A stretch of 64,000 nt of DNA from an uncultured Draconibacterium sp. (lineage in GTDB: Bacteria > Bacteroidota > Bacteroidia > Bacteroidales > Prolixibacteraceae). The notes beneath the pieces were generated by a model. The model ran no database searches and was not told the DNA's origin. It saw only the letters and a list, made by a program, of their open reading frames with translations. Every line of letters starts with the position of its first letter. The first letter of the stretch is position 1. Position numbers and translations under genes: made by a program. Of this stretch, positions 24,145-33,119 are shown piece after piece. The stretch lies in NCBI GenBank assembly GCA_947492175.1, contig CANLMQ010000005.1, forward strand, positions 1 through 64,000. Direction: 5' to 3'.

Positions 24145-24537
24145 TTATTTTAAATTCGCGATCACCCGTTTAAGTTTTTCCTGTACTTCTACAGCCAGTC
24201 CACCCAGGTCTTTGTTTTCAATCGCCGACATAGATGCGATGGGATCAACAGCCGAAACCTCAACAACTCCGTTTTCATTCTCCTCAACCACCACATTACA
24301 GGGCAAAAATACACCTACTTTATCTTCTGCACTAAGAGCCTTATAGGCAAAATGCGGATTACATGCCCCCAAAATCTTATACTTTTTAAAATCAACATCC
24401 AGCTTGTTTTTTAAGGTTCCCGAAACATCTATTTCAGTTAGCACTCCAAAACCTTCACTTTTTAATTCGGCTGTTACCAGTTCAATTGCCTCATCGAAAC
24501 TCTTTCCGTTTAACACCTGGCTAAAATAGTAGCTCAT
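24145..24537 (-). CDS. DUF302 domain protein
   Basis: A 130-residue cytosolic protein with the DUF302 fold: FDEAIELVTAELKSEGFGVLTEIDV, then FKKYKILGACNPHFAYKAL and VGVFLPCNVVVEE, which contain the conserved Cys-Asn-Pro and Pro-Cys-Asn landmarks. DUF302 proteins are small, often fused or linked to redox or copper proteins, but their biochemical role is not established. The start follows a clean ATG; the gene is divergent from the GH92 gene across 270 bases. Confidence 0.85.
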   Translation of the reverse strand: MSYYFSQVLNGKSFDEAIELVTAELKSEGFGVLTEIDVSGTLKNKLDVDFKKYKILGACNPHFAYKALSAEDKVGVFLPCNVVVEENENGVVEVSAVDPIASMSAIENKDLGGLAVEVQEKLKRVIANLK

Positions 24538-24807
24538 TTTATCTTATTTTTTTTAAATTAATAACTCGTCCCAGATTCTCTTTTATCCGGAGTACTTATA
24601 TGATTGTTTGATAAGAATAACAAAAATGTCAAAAGATAGTTCTCTGCCATATTTCTCTTGTTTGGCCCATCTGTTTATTTAAATATACAACAATTTTTCT
24701 CCAGCAACCCATTGCCTATATCTCTCGTAACGTTCAAAAAAGAGCACAAACAGCGACTTTTTATTCAGGAAATCCTAATTTTACCGCAAAAGCCAAAAAT
24801 AAAGAAC

Positions 24808-27051
24808 ATGAAAGTTAGACTATTCTTTTTATTGTTATCTTCCTTAATAATAAGTTGTACACCAACTTCAACAACAAAATCCGATTTTGATCCGTTGCAA
24901 TTTGTCGATCCATTTATCGGAACCGGTTTTCACGGGCACACCTTTCCCGGAGCAACAGTTCCTTTTGGAATGGTGCAATTGAGTCCCGATACTCATATAA
25001 TGGGCTGGGATGCCAGTAGTGGCTATCATTACGAAGATTCAACTCTTTATGGTTTTAGCCATACACATTTAAGCGGAACCGGTATCGGCGATCTGGGCGA
25101 TGTGCTTCTGCTCCCCTATTCAAATACCGATCAAACAAAACCTGTTGGAACATTTGACAAAAATGACGAATCTGCCACTCCGGGATATTATAAAGTCCGC
25201 ATCAACAACTTCGGAATTACTGCAGAACTAACATCAACCAAACGGGTTGGTTTTCATCGCTATACCTATAAAAATACTTCTGAAAGAAAGATTATGCTCA
25301 ACCTGGGGCACATTCTTCAACCCAACTGGGGGCACCGGATTGTAGAAAACTCATTCAGAAAAGTTGACAACCAAACAATTGAAGGAGTACAAAAAACAAG
25401 CGGCTGGGCCAGTAACCATCTAATGGCGTACCGCATTGTATTTGCAGAGCCTTTCGAAAACATTACCGTTTATTCTGAAAACAAAAAATCGGATAAAAGC
25501 GAATTAACAGGACGCGACATTCAGGCACATTTTCAGTTTGCCGACTCGGAAAAACCTCTGCTCGTTAAAGTGGCACTTTCGGTGGTTGATGAAAAAGGAG
25601 CAGAACAAAACCTGCAGGCCGAATTACCTGGCTGGGATTTTAATGCTACTGTTAATCAGTCGCAGGCCGAATGGAGAAAAGCCTTGCAGGGAATTGAAAT
25701 AAGCACAAACGACCATGCGGTAAAAACAAATTTTTATACAGCCCTGTATCATTCTATGATGTCGCCATTTACCTACCAGGATGTTGATGGCCGTTATCGC
25801 GGAATGGATAAAACCATTAAAACTGCACCGGAAGGATTTACCAATTATTCCGTTTTTTCGCTGTGGGATACATTCCGGGCGTTTCATCCTTTAATGACAA
25901 TTATCCGCCCTGGAAGAGCCGGAGAATGGGCCGAGTCGCTGGTGCAGAAATACCGCGAAGGAGGACTTTTACCCAAATGGCCGCTGGCGTCGAATTACAC
26001 CGGGACAATGGTTGGTTATCCGGCTACCTCTGTACTAGCCGATGCCCTTGCAAAAGAATTGGTACCACAGGCCGATTTAAAAGCATGGCTGGAAGCCGCT
26101 GTAACTTCGTCAACCTACCAACCCGAATGGCTGGAAAAAGTAAAGGGTACACGCGAAGAAAACGTGATGTCGAAACATATTTATTACAAAGAAAAATATG
26201 GTTTTGTGCCGGCCGACTCGATTTCAGAATCTGTATCGTACGGAATTGAAATGGCCTACTTCGACTGGTGTATTGCTAAAATTGCAGAGGCCGCAGGCGA
26301 TGAAAAAACAGCTGCACTTTATCTTAAAAAGGCAGAAAACTACAAGTTGTATTTCGATGAGAGCACCGGTTTTATGCGCGGAAAAAATGGCGACGGAAGT
26401 TGGCGCACTCCCTTTCATCCGCGGTTCTCAGAGCACGAAAAAAGTGATTATGTTGAAGGGAATGCCTACCAGTGGAGTTACTTTGTTCCTCACGATATTG
26501 AAAACCACATTTCGATGTATGGCGGCAAAGACAATTTTGAGACACAACTTGACACCCTTTTTACAACCAGTTCAGAAATTGAAGGAGAAAATGCTTCGGG
26601 TGATATTACCGGTCTAATCGGACAATACGCGCACGGAAATGAACCAAGTCATCACATGGCCTATTTATATAACTGGACCAACGCAACCTGGAAAACACAA
26701 CAGTACCTCGACCACATTTTATATGACTTCTACCTGCCAACGCCGGCCGGAATTATAGGGAATGAAGACTGTGGACAGATGTCGGCCTGGTACGTGTTAA
26801 ATGCTATCGGATTTTACCAGGTTTGCCCGGGTGAGCCAACTTATACTATTGGCCGTCCTTTGGTTGATGATGCCAAAATAGAGGTTCCGGGTGGAATTTT
26901 TGAGATTGTGGTTCATAACAATTCAAGAGAAAATAAATTCATCGACAAACTCGTATTAAACGGTACACAACTGGAAAAACCCTTCTTTTCGCACAAGGAT
27001 TTAATGAAAGGCGGAAAACTGGAGTTTTTTATGAGTGCTTCGCACAAGTAA
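24808..27051 (+). CDS. GH92 alpha-mannosidase lipoprotein
   Basis: A 747-residue surface or periplasmic lipoprotein, with Cys17 after LLSSLIIS. Nearly the whole mature protein matches glycoside hydrolase family 92, calcium-dependent exo-alpha-mannosidases that trim alpha-1,2/1,3/1,6-mannose from N-glycans. Visible landmarks: VDPFIGTGFHGHTFPGA and PFGMVQLSPDT near the start, GFSHTHLSGTG, FSLWDTFRAFHPL, EGNAYQWSYFVPHD and GNEDCGQMSAWYVLNAIGFY. The full family length is present. The ATG at 24808 is preferred because it opens the lipoprotein signal. It fits the GH18 and GH130 genes downstream in an N-glycan-degrading context, but no SusC/D importers are near. Confidence 0.9.
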   Translation: MKVRLFFLLLSSLIISCTPTSTTKSDFDPLQFVDPFIGTGFHGHTFPGATVPFGMVQLSPDTHIMGWDASSGYHYEDSTLYGFSHTHLSGTGIGDLGDVLLLPYSNTDQTKPVGTFDKNDESATPGYYKVRINNFGITAELTSTKRVGFHRYTYKNTSERKIMLNLGHILQPNWGHRIVENSFRKVDNQTIEGVQKTSGWASNHLMAYRIVFAEPFENITVYSENKKSDKSELTGRDIQAHFQFADSEKPLLVKVALSVVDEKGAEQNLQAELPGWDFNATVNQSQAEWRKALQGIEISTNDHAVKTNFYTALYHSMMSPFTYQDVDGRYRGMDKTIKTAPEGFTNYSVFSLWDTFRAFHPLMTIIRPGRAGEWAESLVQKYREGGLLPKWPLASNYTGTMVGYPATSVLADALAKELVPQADLKAWLEAAVTSSTYQPEWLEKVKGTREENVMSKHIYYKEKYGFVPADSISESVSYGIEMAYFDWCIAKIAEAAGDEKTAALYLKKAENYKLYFDESTGFMRGKNGDGSWRTPFHPRFSEHEKSDYVEGNAYQWSYFVPHDIENHISMYGGKDNFETQLDTLFTTSSEIEGENASGDITGLIGQYAHGNEPSHHMAYLYNWTNATWKTQQYLDHILYDFYLPTPAGIIGNEDCGQMSAWYVLNAIGFYQVCPGEPTYTIGRPLVDDAKIEVPGGIFEIVVHNNSRENKFIDKLVLNGTQLEKPFFSHKDLMKGGKLEFFMSASHK

Positions 27052-27086
27052 GGTGATATAAACTCTTTAGGATCGAATAACAGCAT

Positions 27087-27119
27087 TCCCCCACTCGATA
27101 ATTATATTACGGGTGGGGA
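27087..27119. terminator. Hairpin between convergent GH92 and M1 peptidase genes
   Basis: CCCCCACTCG near 27089 pairs with CGGGTGGGG near 27110 around an A+T-rich loop, with one G-T pair. It lies between converging genes and is a reasonable bidirectional terminator, though the T-run is short. Confidence 0.4.
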
Positions 27120-27155
27120 AATGTATTTTCAGAATATTGACAAAACCGGTATGAT

Positions 27156-28799
27156 TTATTTTTCAGGCCCGGTTAAACAAAAACCGGCCACATAAAAATC
27201 CTTATCCACTTCAACCGTATTAATTTCCTCATCCGGGTCAAATGTTTTCCAGCGTGGACTTGGATGTAACCAGGTAAGTTCGTTATTAAGGTAAACTTTA
27301 AGCGGCATATTAAACTCATCCACACAATTGCTCCAACGATAACGCATTACACCATTTTGCAGGGTATACTCAAAAACCGGTATTCGGGTATCGCGCAAAT
27401 ACTGGTTAAAAACAGGTTGAAAATCTATTCCTGTTTTTTTAATTATATACTTTTCAAGCTCTTCTGTTTTAACGGTTTTGTGGTAAAATTTCTGTCCCAA
27501 ATCGCGTAATAACTGGCGCCATTCTTCATCATTATCAACAATCTGGCGCATGGTATGCAACATATTAGCTCCTTTGGAATACATATCGCCGGAGCCCGGG
27601 TAATTTACACCATGAATCCCAAGAACAGGGCGGTCGTTATAAATATTCTGTCGTGTACCCCTGCAATATTCTGCACCGGCCTCTTTCCCCCAATAATAAT
27701 CGACAAACAGATTTTCGGAATAGGCCGTAAAACTTTCGTGAATCCACATATCTGCCTCGTCCCAATTGGTAATACTATTGGCAAACCACTCGTGCCCCGA
27801 CTCGTGAATAATAATAAAATCGAACTTATCGCCCCAGCCCGAACCACTAACATCGCGTCCGCTGTAACCATTGGCATATCCATTCCCGTAAGTTACCGAA
27901 CTCTGGTGCTCCATTCCCGGATAAGGCACTTCAACCAGCTTGTATCCATCTTCGTAAAAGGGATAAGGCCCAAACCAGTATTCAAAGGCCTCCAGCATCA
28001 TTGGCGCTTGTTTAAAATGCTTTTTTGCTTTTTTCAAATTGTAATCAAGTACCCAGTAATCGCAGTCCAGATCGCCTTTTTCTCCTTTGTAAATTTCGTG
28101 CCAGTGCACATAGTTTCCAATGTTAATATTTACGCCATAGGCATTTATCGGGTTCGACACAAACCAGTGTGCTGTTTTTGTTCTGTCAGTGTTTTGTTCA
28201 AGCTTACGTAACCGTCCGTTGGAAACATCCATCAAATGTTCTGGAAAGGTAATACTCATCAACATGCTATCTGGTTCGTCGTAAGGATGATCTTTGCAGG
28301 GCCACCATAAACTGGCTCCGTCGCCCTGATTTGTGGTGACTATAAAATCATTCCCGTTTTTATCCTTACGCCAGCTTACTCCGCCATCCCAAGGCGGACG
28401 CCTGCTCACTTTTGGCTTTCCCGAATATTCTACTAAAATTTCGTTTACATTGCCAACCTCTTGCTTTTTATTTAAAGTAACAAACCAGGCATTCCCATCG
28501 CGCACAAATTTCTGATCTTCTCCGTTTTGAATGATCCGGTCGATTTTCATTGGTGGCTGCAAATCGATTTGCATTACTTGTTTCGAATCTAAAACCCTAT
28601 ACTGAATTAGGTTACTTCCCTCGAAACTGCGATCTTCAGGATCAACTGCCACACTTAAATGATAATAAGTCAAATCCCACCACTGCCGTTCGCACGTAAT
28701 ACTACCACGTAAAGTATCCTGCCATGTAAATTCAGTTTTCTGCCCCAAACCGGAAAATACCAGACTTAAAAAGAAAAAAATAAAAAGTGTCTTTCTCAT
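27156..28799 (-). CDS. M1 family aminopeptidase, secreted
   Basis: A 547-residue exported zinc metallopeptidase. A signal peptide ends after SLVFSGLGQ. The zinc-binding signature HESGHEW with WIHESFTAYSE 18 residues later (HExxH-x18-E) fixes the M1 family, and YPGMEHQSSVTYGN carries the exopeptidase G-x-M-E-N-type motif (GMEH here). M1 enzymes remove N-terminal residues from peptides. The protein is shorter than classical PepN, ending after the catalytic domain with a small tail. The ATG at 28799 opens the signal peptide. It lies 117 bases after the S15 peptidase gene on the same strand, so the two may share a peptide-harvest role. Confidence 0.88.
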   Translation of the reverse strand: MRKTLFIFFFLSLVFSGLGQKTEFTWQDTLRGSITCERQWWDLTYYHLSVAVDPEDRSFEGSNLIQYRVLDSKQVMQIDLQPPMKIDRIIQNGEDQKFVRDGNAWFVTLNKKQEVGNVNEILVEYSGKPKVSRRPPWDGGVSWRKDKNGNDFIVTTNQGDGASLWWPCKDHPYDEPDSMLMSITFPEHLMDVSNGRLRKLEQNTDRTKTAHWFVSNPINAYGVNINIGNYVHWHEIYKGEKGDLDCDYWVLDYNLKKAKKHFKQAPMMLEAFEYWFGPYPFYEDGYKLVEVPYPGMEHQSSVTYGNGYANGYSGRDVSGSGWGDKFDFIIIHESGHEWFANSITNWDEADMWIHESFTAYSENLFVDYYWGKEAGAEYCRGTRQNIYNDRPVLGIHGVNYPGSGDMYSKGANMLHTMRQIVDNDEEWRQLLRDLGQKFYHKTVKTEELEKYIIKKTGIDFQPVFNQYLRDTRIPVFEYTLQNGVMRYRWSNCVDEFNMPLKVYLNNELTWLHPSPRWKTFDPDEEINTVEVDKDFYVAGFCLTGPEK

Positions 28800-28916
28800 A
28801 ATGTTGTACTTGCTTTTTCCATTTGATAACAGAACACAGATGAAGCTGATTATGCTCATCTTCACTAAAAGAATTTATAAAGATATCTTTAACCGGCTTA
28901 ACCGGCGTTCATTTAC

Positions 28917-30755
28917 CTATTTAACAGCTTCATTAAATGCCTCAACTCCGCCAACTACCGGGATTTCAATACTGGTACCGTCCAGATCAACCGTAAGTTT
29001 TGTTCCGGGTTTCGGATGAAGTGTAAACTCCTTGTCGCTGGAGAAAATCATCAATCCAATTTGCTGACCTGCCTTTATAACCTGGTCGTCGGGCTGCAAC
29101 TCAAAAGTCATTTCGTAAAATTTGCCTGGTTTTAAAGGTTCGCTTTCTATCAACGACTTATGATTCTGTAAATCAGCCCATCCCCGCGTAATCAGATTGT
29201 CGGTAATCCTGGTATTTCTCCATTCAGTCCACGGCAGAGATACCAGATAAACCGAAAGATTTACTGCCTTTTTACTACTGGCCGCTTTAATTGTAATTAC
29301 CGGCTTCCCGGAAATATGTACATCCTTTTTTAAAACCGGAGTTACATAAATTAAACGGTGCTCAGTATATTCGGCCTGGGCCAGACTTTTTGATGAAAAT
29401 GAATAATTATCAACCAGTGTTTCTTTTCCCTGTCTGGCAACCGGAGTAGTTAATAATCCGCCTTTCTCAGGTGCTCCTTTGCTCAGGTAAAATTTTACCG
29501 GTTCCGCATCCGGGTTTGGAAAGTCATTGTAAGGCGTTGGATCATTGCGTTCGTCATTTTCGCGCACAATCCAGGCCTTTGCATCGTTTTCCACCCCGTT
29601 TTCAATTCCATGAAGATAACGTGTAAACCAACGGTTCATTATTGTCATTGGAGGTGGTCCGCCGTGACCATTCTGATGGTAATAAATTTGTGCCGGCAAT
29701 CCTTTTGCCTTAGCAGCTTCGTAAATGCGCAAACTATGTTCGGGCATCACATTCCAGTCGTTAAATCCATGCGACATTAGCAATGCAGCTTTCATGTGGC
29801 CCATGTCGTTCAGGTAATCGCGTCCCGCCCAAAAATCATTGTAATCACCTGTTATTCGGTCCATACCATCTCGCAGTTCAGAATCACGAACATGCTCGCG
29901 GGCATAGGCTCTTTTTTCCAGATCTCCACTGTGTATAAAATCGAAAAGTACATCCACATCTTCGCCTAAATAACCTCCGGGCGAGCGTACCAACCCATTT
30001 GAACGGTAATAATGATAATACGATGTGTTGGGCGCTACCGGAATAATAGCTTCCAATCCCTCCACTCCCGTTGTTGCTGCAGCCAGAGGCAGTGTTCCGT
30101 TGTACGATGTACCGGTCATTCCCACTTTTCCTGTACTCCAGTAAGCTTTTACTTCTTCGTTGCCAGTGCGTGTTTTGTATCCATTCCCACGACCACACAA
30201 CCAGTCGATTACAGCTTTTGGAGCCAGCGATTCGTTATCGCCGCCAATAGTAGGAGAACCATCAGACAATCCCGTTCCCGGCGATGATGAGTGAACCACA
30301 ATATATCCTCTGGGAACCCAGGTTTTTACGTGTCCTTTTGAAATAATCGGACGTTCTCCCCGGCGTTTAATCTCGGGAGGATGTGTATATTGTTTTGGTT
30401 TTTCACCAATTTCGTGGTTTACGTCCCAAAAATACTCAGGATTATTTCCTGCTGTTCCTGCAAAATAAGGACTTGTATTATAAACTACCGGAAGTTTCAG
30501 ACCTTCGGTTTCGGTTTGGCGCGGACGCGTAACATCCACATGCATACGATCGGGTTTCCCATCTCCGTCGGTATCGAATTCTGTTTCCACCCAAAGATCT
30601 TCCCGAATCCACATATCCGGATCTTCGAAAGCTTTTACAATTTGAGCTTCACCATTTTCAAATACAGGTTTCGCAAGTTGCTGCTCCTGTGCCGATCCAA
30701 TTTTCAACACAAAAAAGCCAACAATAAACAGCAGTGATGTCTTTTTAAAATTCAT
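28917..30755 (-). CDS. CocE/NonD-type S15 alpha/beta hydrolase (Xaa-Pro dipeptidyl-peptidase-like)
   Basis: A 612-residue exported protein with a signal peptide ending KIGSAQ. An alpha/beta hydrolase domain contains the nucleophile motif GMTGTSYNG (GxSYxG), followed by HGFNDWNVMPEHS with the likely catalytic Asp and NGHGG with the His. The C-terminal 200 residues form the beta-sandwich typical of X-Pro dipeptidyl-peptidase C domains (AEYTEHRLIYVTPVL, then VYLVSLPWTEW). Family members cleave Xaa-Pro dipeptides or esters. It precedes the M1 gene. The first ATG in frame lies six codons further upstream; the later ATG is preferred as it begins the signal. Confidence 0.88.
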   Translation of the reverse strand: MNFKKTSLLFIVGFFVLKIGSAQEQQLAKPVFENGEAQIVKAFEDPDMWIREDLWVETEFDTDGDGKPDRMHVDVTRPRQTETEGLKLPVVYNTSPYFAGTAGNNPEYFWDVNHEIGEKPKQYTHPPEIKRRGERPIISKGHVKTWVPRGYIVVHSSSPGTGLSDGSPTIGGDNESLAPKAVIDWLCGRGNGYKTRTGNEEVKAYWSTGKVGMTGTSYNGTLPLAAATTGVEGLEAIIPVAPNTSYYHYYRSNGLVRSPGGYLGEDVDVLFDFIHSGDLEKRAYAREHVRDSELRDGMDRITGDYNDFWAGRDYLNDMGHMKAALLMSHGFNDWNVMPEHSLRIYEAAKAKGLPAQIYYHQNGHGGPPPMTIMNRWFTRYLHGIENGVENDAKAWIVRENDERNDPTPYNDFPNPDAEPVKFYLSKGAPEKGGLLTTPVARQGKETLVDNYSFSSKSLAQAEYTEHRLIYVTPVLKKDVHISGKPVITIKAASSKKAVNLSVYLVSLPWTEWRNTRITDNLITRGWADLQNHKSLIESEPLKPGKFYEMTFELQPDDQVIKAGQQIGLMIFSSDKEFTLHPKPGTKLTVDLDGTSIEIPVVGGVEAFNEAVK

Positions 30756-31080
30756 GTAATACAATATTTTCATTTTTAATCCAATGCCATGTTACTACCT
30801 AACAGAAGGACAAACAACGATTAAAATTATACCTTCAGTGATTGCAAAAATACCCATGTTTTTTCTGTCAGTAATAAACAACTGATCTTTTTCTATTGGC
30901 ACTATTCTTATCGTCTATTTTATCTGTAAAGAGTGCTTAAAGATACCCACCACAATCTGTTTTTATATGACAAACCACTGTATTTGTTAATTTATTGTAA
31001 GGAAACTGTGTGACTGAAGTCACACATATGTATTAAAAGAGTTTTTTGTACTTTATTTGAGAAAGAAATTAATACACAAG
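30756..31080. other. Divergent intergenic region between S15 and DUF4395 genes
   Basis: No gene. It contains a -7-like box TATTTTTG on the minus strand at 30845-30852, facing the S15 gene, and the CRP/FNR-type palindrome listed separately. The remainder is A+T-rich without further visible structure. Confidence 0.5.
31007..31026. promoter_or_regulatory. CRP/FNR-type operator
   Basis: TGTGTGACTGAAGTCACACA is a perfect 20-base inverted repeat (nine-base arms, two-base centre). It contains TGTGA-N6-TCACA, the classic CRP/FNR-family half-site layout. It lies 55 bases upstream of the DUF4395 ATG. Which Bacteroidota Crp-family regulator binds cannot be told from this window. Confidence 0.6.
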
Positions 31081-31518
31081 ATGAAACAAATAGTTTGTCC
31101 TATTTCGAATGAAAAAATAAACGAGCAAATTACACGGCTAAATGCATTGTTTGGAACTGTACTTGTCGTGCTTGGTTTTACTTTAAACTCGGTTTTATTC
31201 TTTGCTTTTTTACTGACAGATTTTTATATCAGGGCGTTTACGAAGTTAAAATACAGCCCGGTTAGCTATACCAGCCACAAGCTTGCAAATACCTTAAACC
31301 TGGCAAAAAAGGATACTGACAAAGCACCAAAAGTATTTGCAGCACGTCTTGGTTTTGTAATGACATTATTGATTACTGCATTGTTTTTTAGTGGTTTAAA
31401 CACAGCTGCACTAAGCATTGGAGGTATATTAATATTTTTTGCTTCGCTTGAATTTGCCCTCGGAATATGTATGGGTTGCATTTTATACACTTACGTGGTA
31501 CTACCTTTTTATAAATAA
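31081..31518 (+). CDS. DUF4395 family membrane protein
   Basis: A 145-residue protein beginning MKQIVCPISNEKINEQITRLNA, with VCP near the N-terminus as in DUF4395. It has four hydrophobic segments, a conserved NSVLFFAFLLTDFYIRAF block and a C-terminal LEFALGICMGCILYTYVVL. The Cys residues (VCP and ICMGC) suggest redox or metal handling; related proteins sit with thioredoxin-like or rhodanese genes, but none is near here. The ATG at 31081 is chosen over an upstream TTG. A CRP/FNR-type palindrome upstream implies regulation by a global regulator. Confidence 0.85.
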   Translation: MKQIVCPISNEKINEQITRLNALFGTVLVVLGFTLNSVLFFAFLLTDFYIRAFTKLKYSPVSYTSHKLANTLNLAKKDTDKAPKVFAARLGFVMTLLITALFFSGLNTAALSIGGILIFFASLEFALGICMGCILYTYVVLPFYK

Positions 31519-31665
31519 CCAGATGAAAGGAGCATGGTTTGGCGAACACAAAAAGACATAAATAATTTGTTCATGCGAGTTCCACGGGTATCGAAGCGCA
31601 AAATTTTCGTTGTCGCCATATATGATTGTAATACAAAATATTAATCAAAATATATTCAAGTGAAT

Positions 31666-31712
31666 AAAAGGCTCTTTGTTGCCGTGTTTTAAACGAAACA
31701 AAAGAGCCTTTT
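31666..31712. terminator. Bidirectional terminator between DUF4395 and GH18 genes
   Basis: AAAAGGCTCTTTGTT pairs with AACAAAAGAGCCTTTT, leaving one bulged base, around a loop of 16 bases. It carries A and T tails on the two sides and lies between converging genes. Confidence 0.75.
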
Positions 31713-31793
31713 ACAAAACGCCGGTGTTCACCTCCACACAGGCACTTTTAATAACGCACTTACAAGGCATTCATCCTACGATGTTTGCCTTTT

Positions 31794-32957
31794 TTATTTA
31801 TTCAAATCCGAAACCAGGGCGTTAAGCAGAGTTTTTTCGTGATCGCCGCTGTACTCCCAAAACATTACACCGGCCAAACCTCTGTTTTTCAAATAGTCAA
31901 CCTTCAACTTAATGGATTCTTCATCTTCGTACGAAATAAATGTTTTTTCTTCCGCATTCCACAAATAAGGAGCTTTTGCATTATCATCCCAGTAACGCGT
32001 GTAGCCGTTTGCATTTATATCTTGGTAGAAGTTTATATAGTCGATTCCCATTCCTACTGTTTCAGCATCTTTAAACAAAGGATCGTTGGAGTCGGTCTTA
32101 ACTCCTTTCCAAATACGTCCGTAAAAAGGAATTCCAAGATTGATCTTTTTTGCCGGAAACCCTGCGTTCACATGCATATCCACTGCATTTACTACACTAT
32201 TCATATCCAGTTCCGGTTTTGCCGATGGCATATAATTACTATGGTGTCCTGTTACTTTATGAAGACCGTTGTAAAAATCGTAGGTCATGATATTCAGAAA
32301 ATCAAGGTACTTATGGATTTCGCCCATTTCTACATTGTCGACATAGGCTTTATCAGCACCGCTGGCAATGGTTAGTAAATAATGTTTGTTGTTGCCTTTA
32401 CTTTTGGCCAGCAAATCCAACTGCTCTCTGCAAGCTTTTAACATCAATGTGAAATTTTTTACATCTTCGGGGCGATGCGTATTTCCGGCACCTACCTGGT
32501 TTGGATATTCCCAATCCAAATCAATACCATCCAAATTGTATTTATCAGCTAAAGCGGCACAACTTTGGGCAAATTTCAAACGCGACTCTTCGGTAAGTGC
32601 TGCATCCGAGAAACCTTTCGACCAACTCCAGCCACCAATGGAAATCAAAATCTTTAAATCCGGATTTTTTGACTTCAAACCCTGCAGTTTTACCAAATCA
32701 TTGGGTGTAAGATTTTTTCCATCAATTTTTGTAGTATCGAAAACCGCTTCGCCGTTACGAATATTTCCAAAAGCATAGTTAATATGAGTCATTCCTGTAA
32801 CATCAATTGTTGAAAAATCGAAATCACGATATCCGGCAACGTAAGCAACTGCCATATATTTATTTTCTGTTTCGGTAGATGGTTTCTTTTTAGTGTTACA
32901 CGCTGAAAATGTGAATGCAAAAAACAGCGCTACAATTAAAACTAGTGTGTACTTCAT
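31794..32957 (-). CDS. GH18 chitinase-like lipoprotein (chitinase or endo-beta-N-acetylglucosaminidase)
   Basis: A 387-residue lipoprotein, lipobox TFSAC with Cys20. The mature part is a GH18 TIM barrel: MTHINYAFGN, LKILISIGGWSWS and the catalytic motif DGIDLDWEYP (Asp143, Asp146, Asp148, Glu150), then YDFYNGLHKVTGHHSN and a C-terminal GVMFWEYSGD. The catalytic Glu is intact, so the enzyme should be active. GH18 members cleave chitin or the chitobiose core of N-glycans (endo-beta-N-acetylglucosaminidases). Its place beside GH92 and GH130 genes favours N-glycan or chito-oligosaccharide processing. A TAATTTTG element at 32983-32990 on the minus strand, 26 bases upstream of the start, matches the -7 box. 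Confidence 0.9.
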   Translation of the reverse strand: MKYTLVLIVALFFAFTFSACNTKKKPSTETENKYMAVAYVAGYRDFDFSTIDVTGMTHINYAFGNIRNGEAVFDTTKIDGKNLTPNDLVKLQGLKSKNPDLKILISIGGWSWSKGFSDAALTEESRLKFAQSCAALADKYNLDGIDLDWEYPNQVGAGNTHRPEDVKNFTLMLKACREQLDLLAKSKGNNKHYLLTIASGADKAYVDNVEMGEIHKYLDFLNIMTYDFYNGLHKVTGHHSNYMPSAKPELDMNSVVNAVDMHVNAGFPAKKINLGIPFYGRIWKGVKTDSNDPLFKDAETVGMGIDYINFYQDINANGYTRYWDDNAKAPYLWNAEEKTFISYEDEESIKLKVDYLKNRGLAGVMFWEYSGDHEKTLLNALVSDLNK

Positions 32958-33119
32958 TATCCTTATCTTAAAATTTACGCAACAAAATTACCTTTTTTCG
33001 TAATAACACTATAAAAACATTTTAAATAAATTTATAATTGCGAAGAATGATTATTAAAAATATAATTTATTGTAATTTCGAAGTCCATTTTCAAACAAAA
33101 AAAAGATAAATAAAACTAT

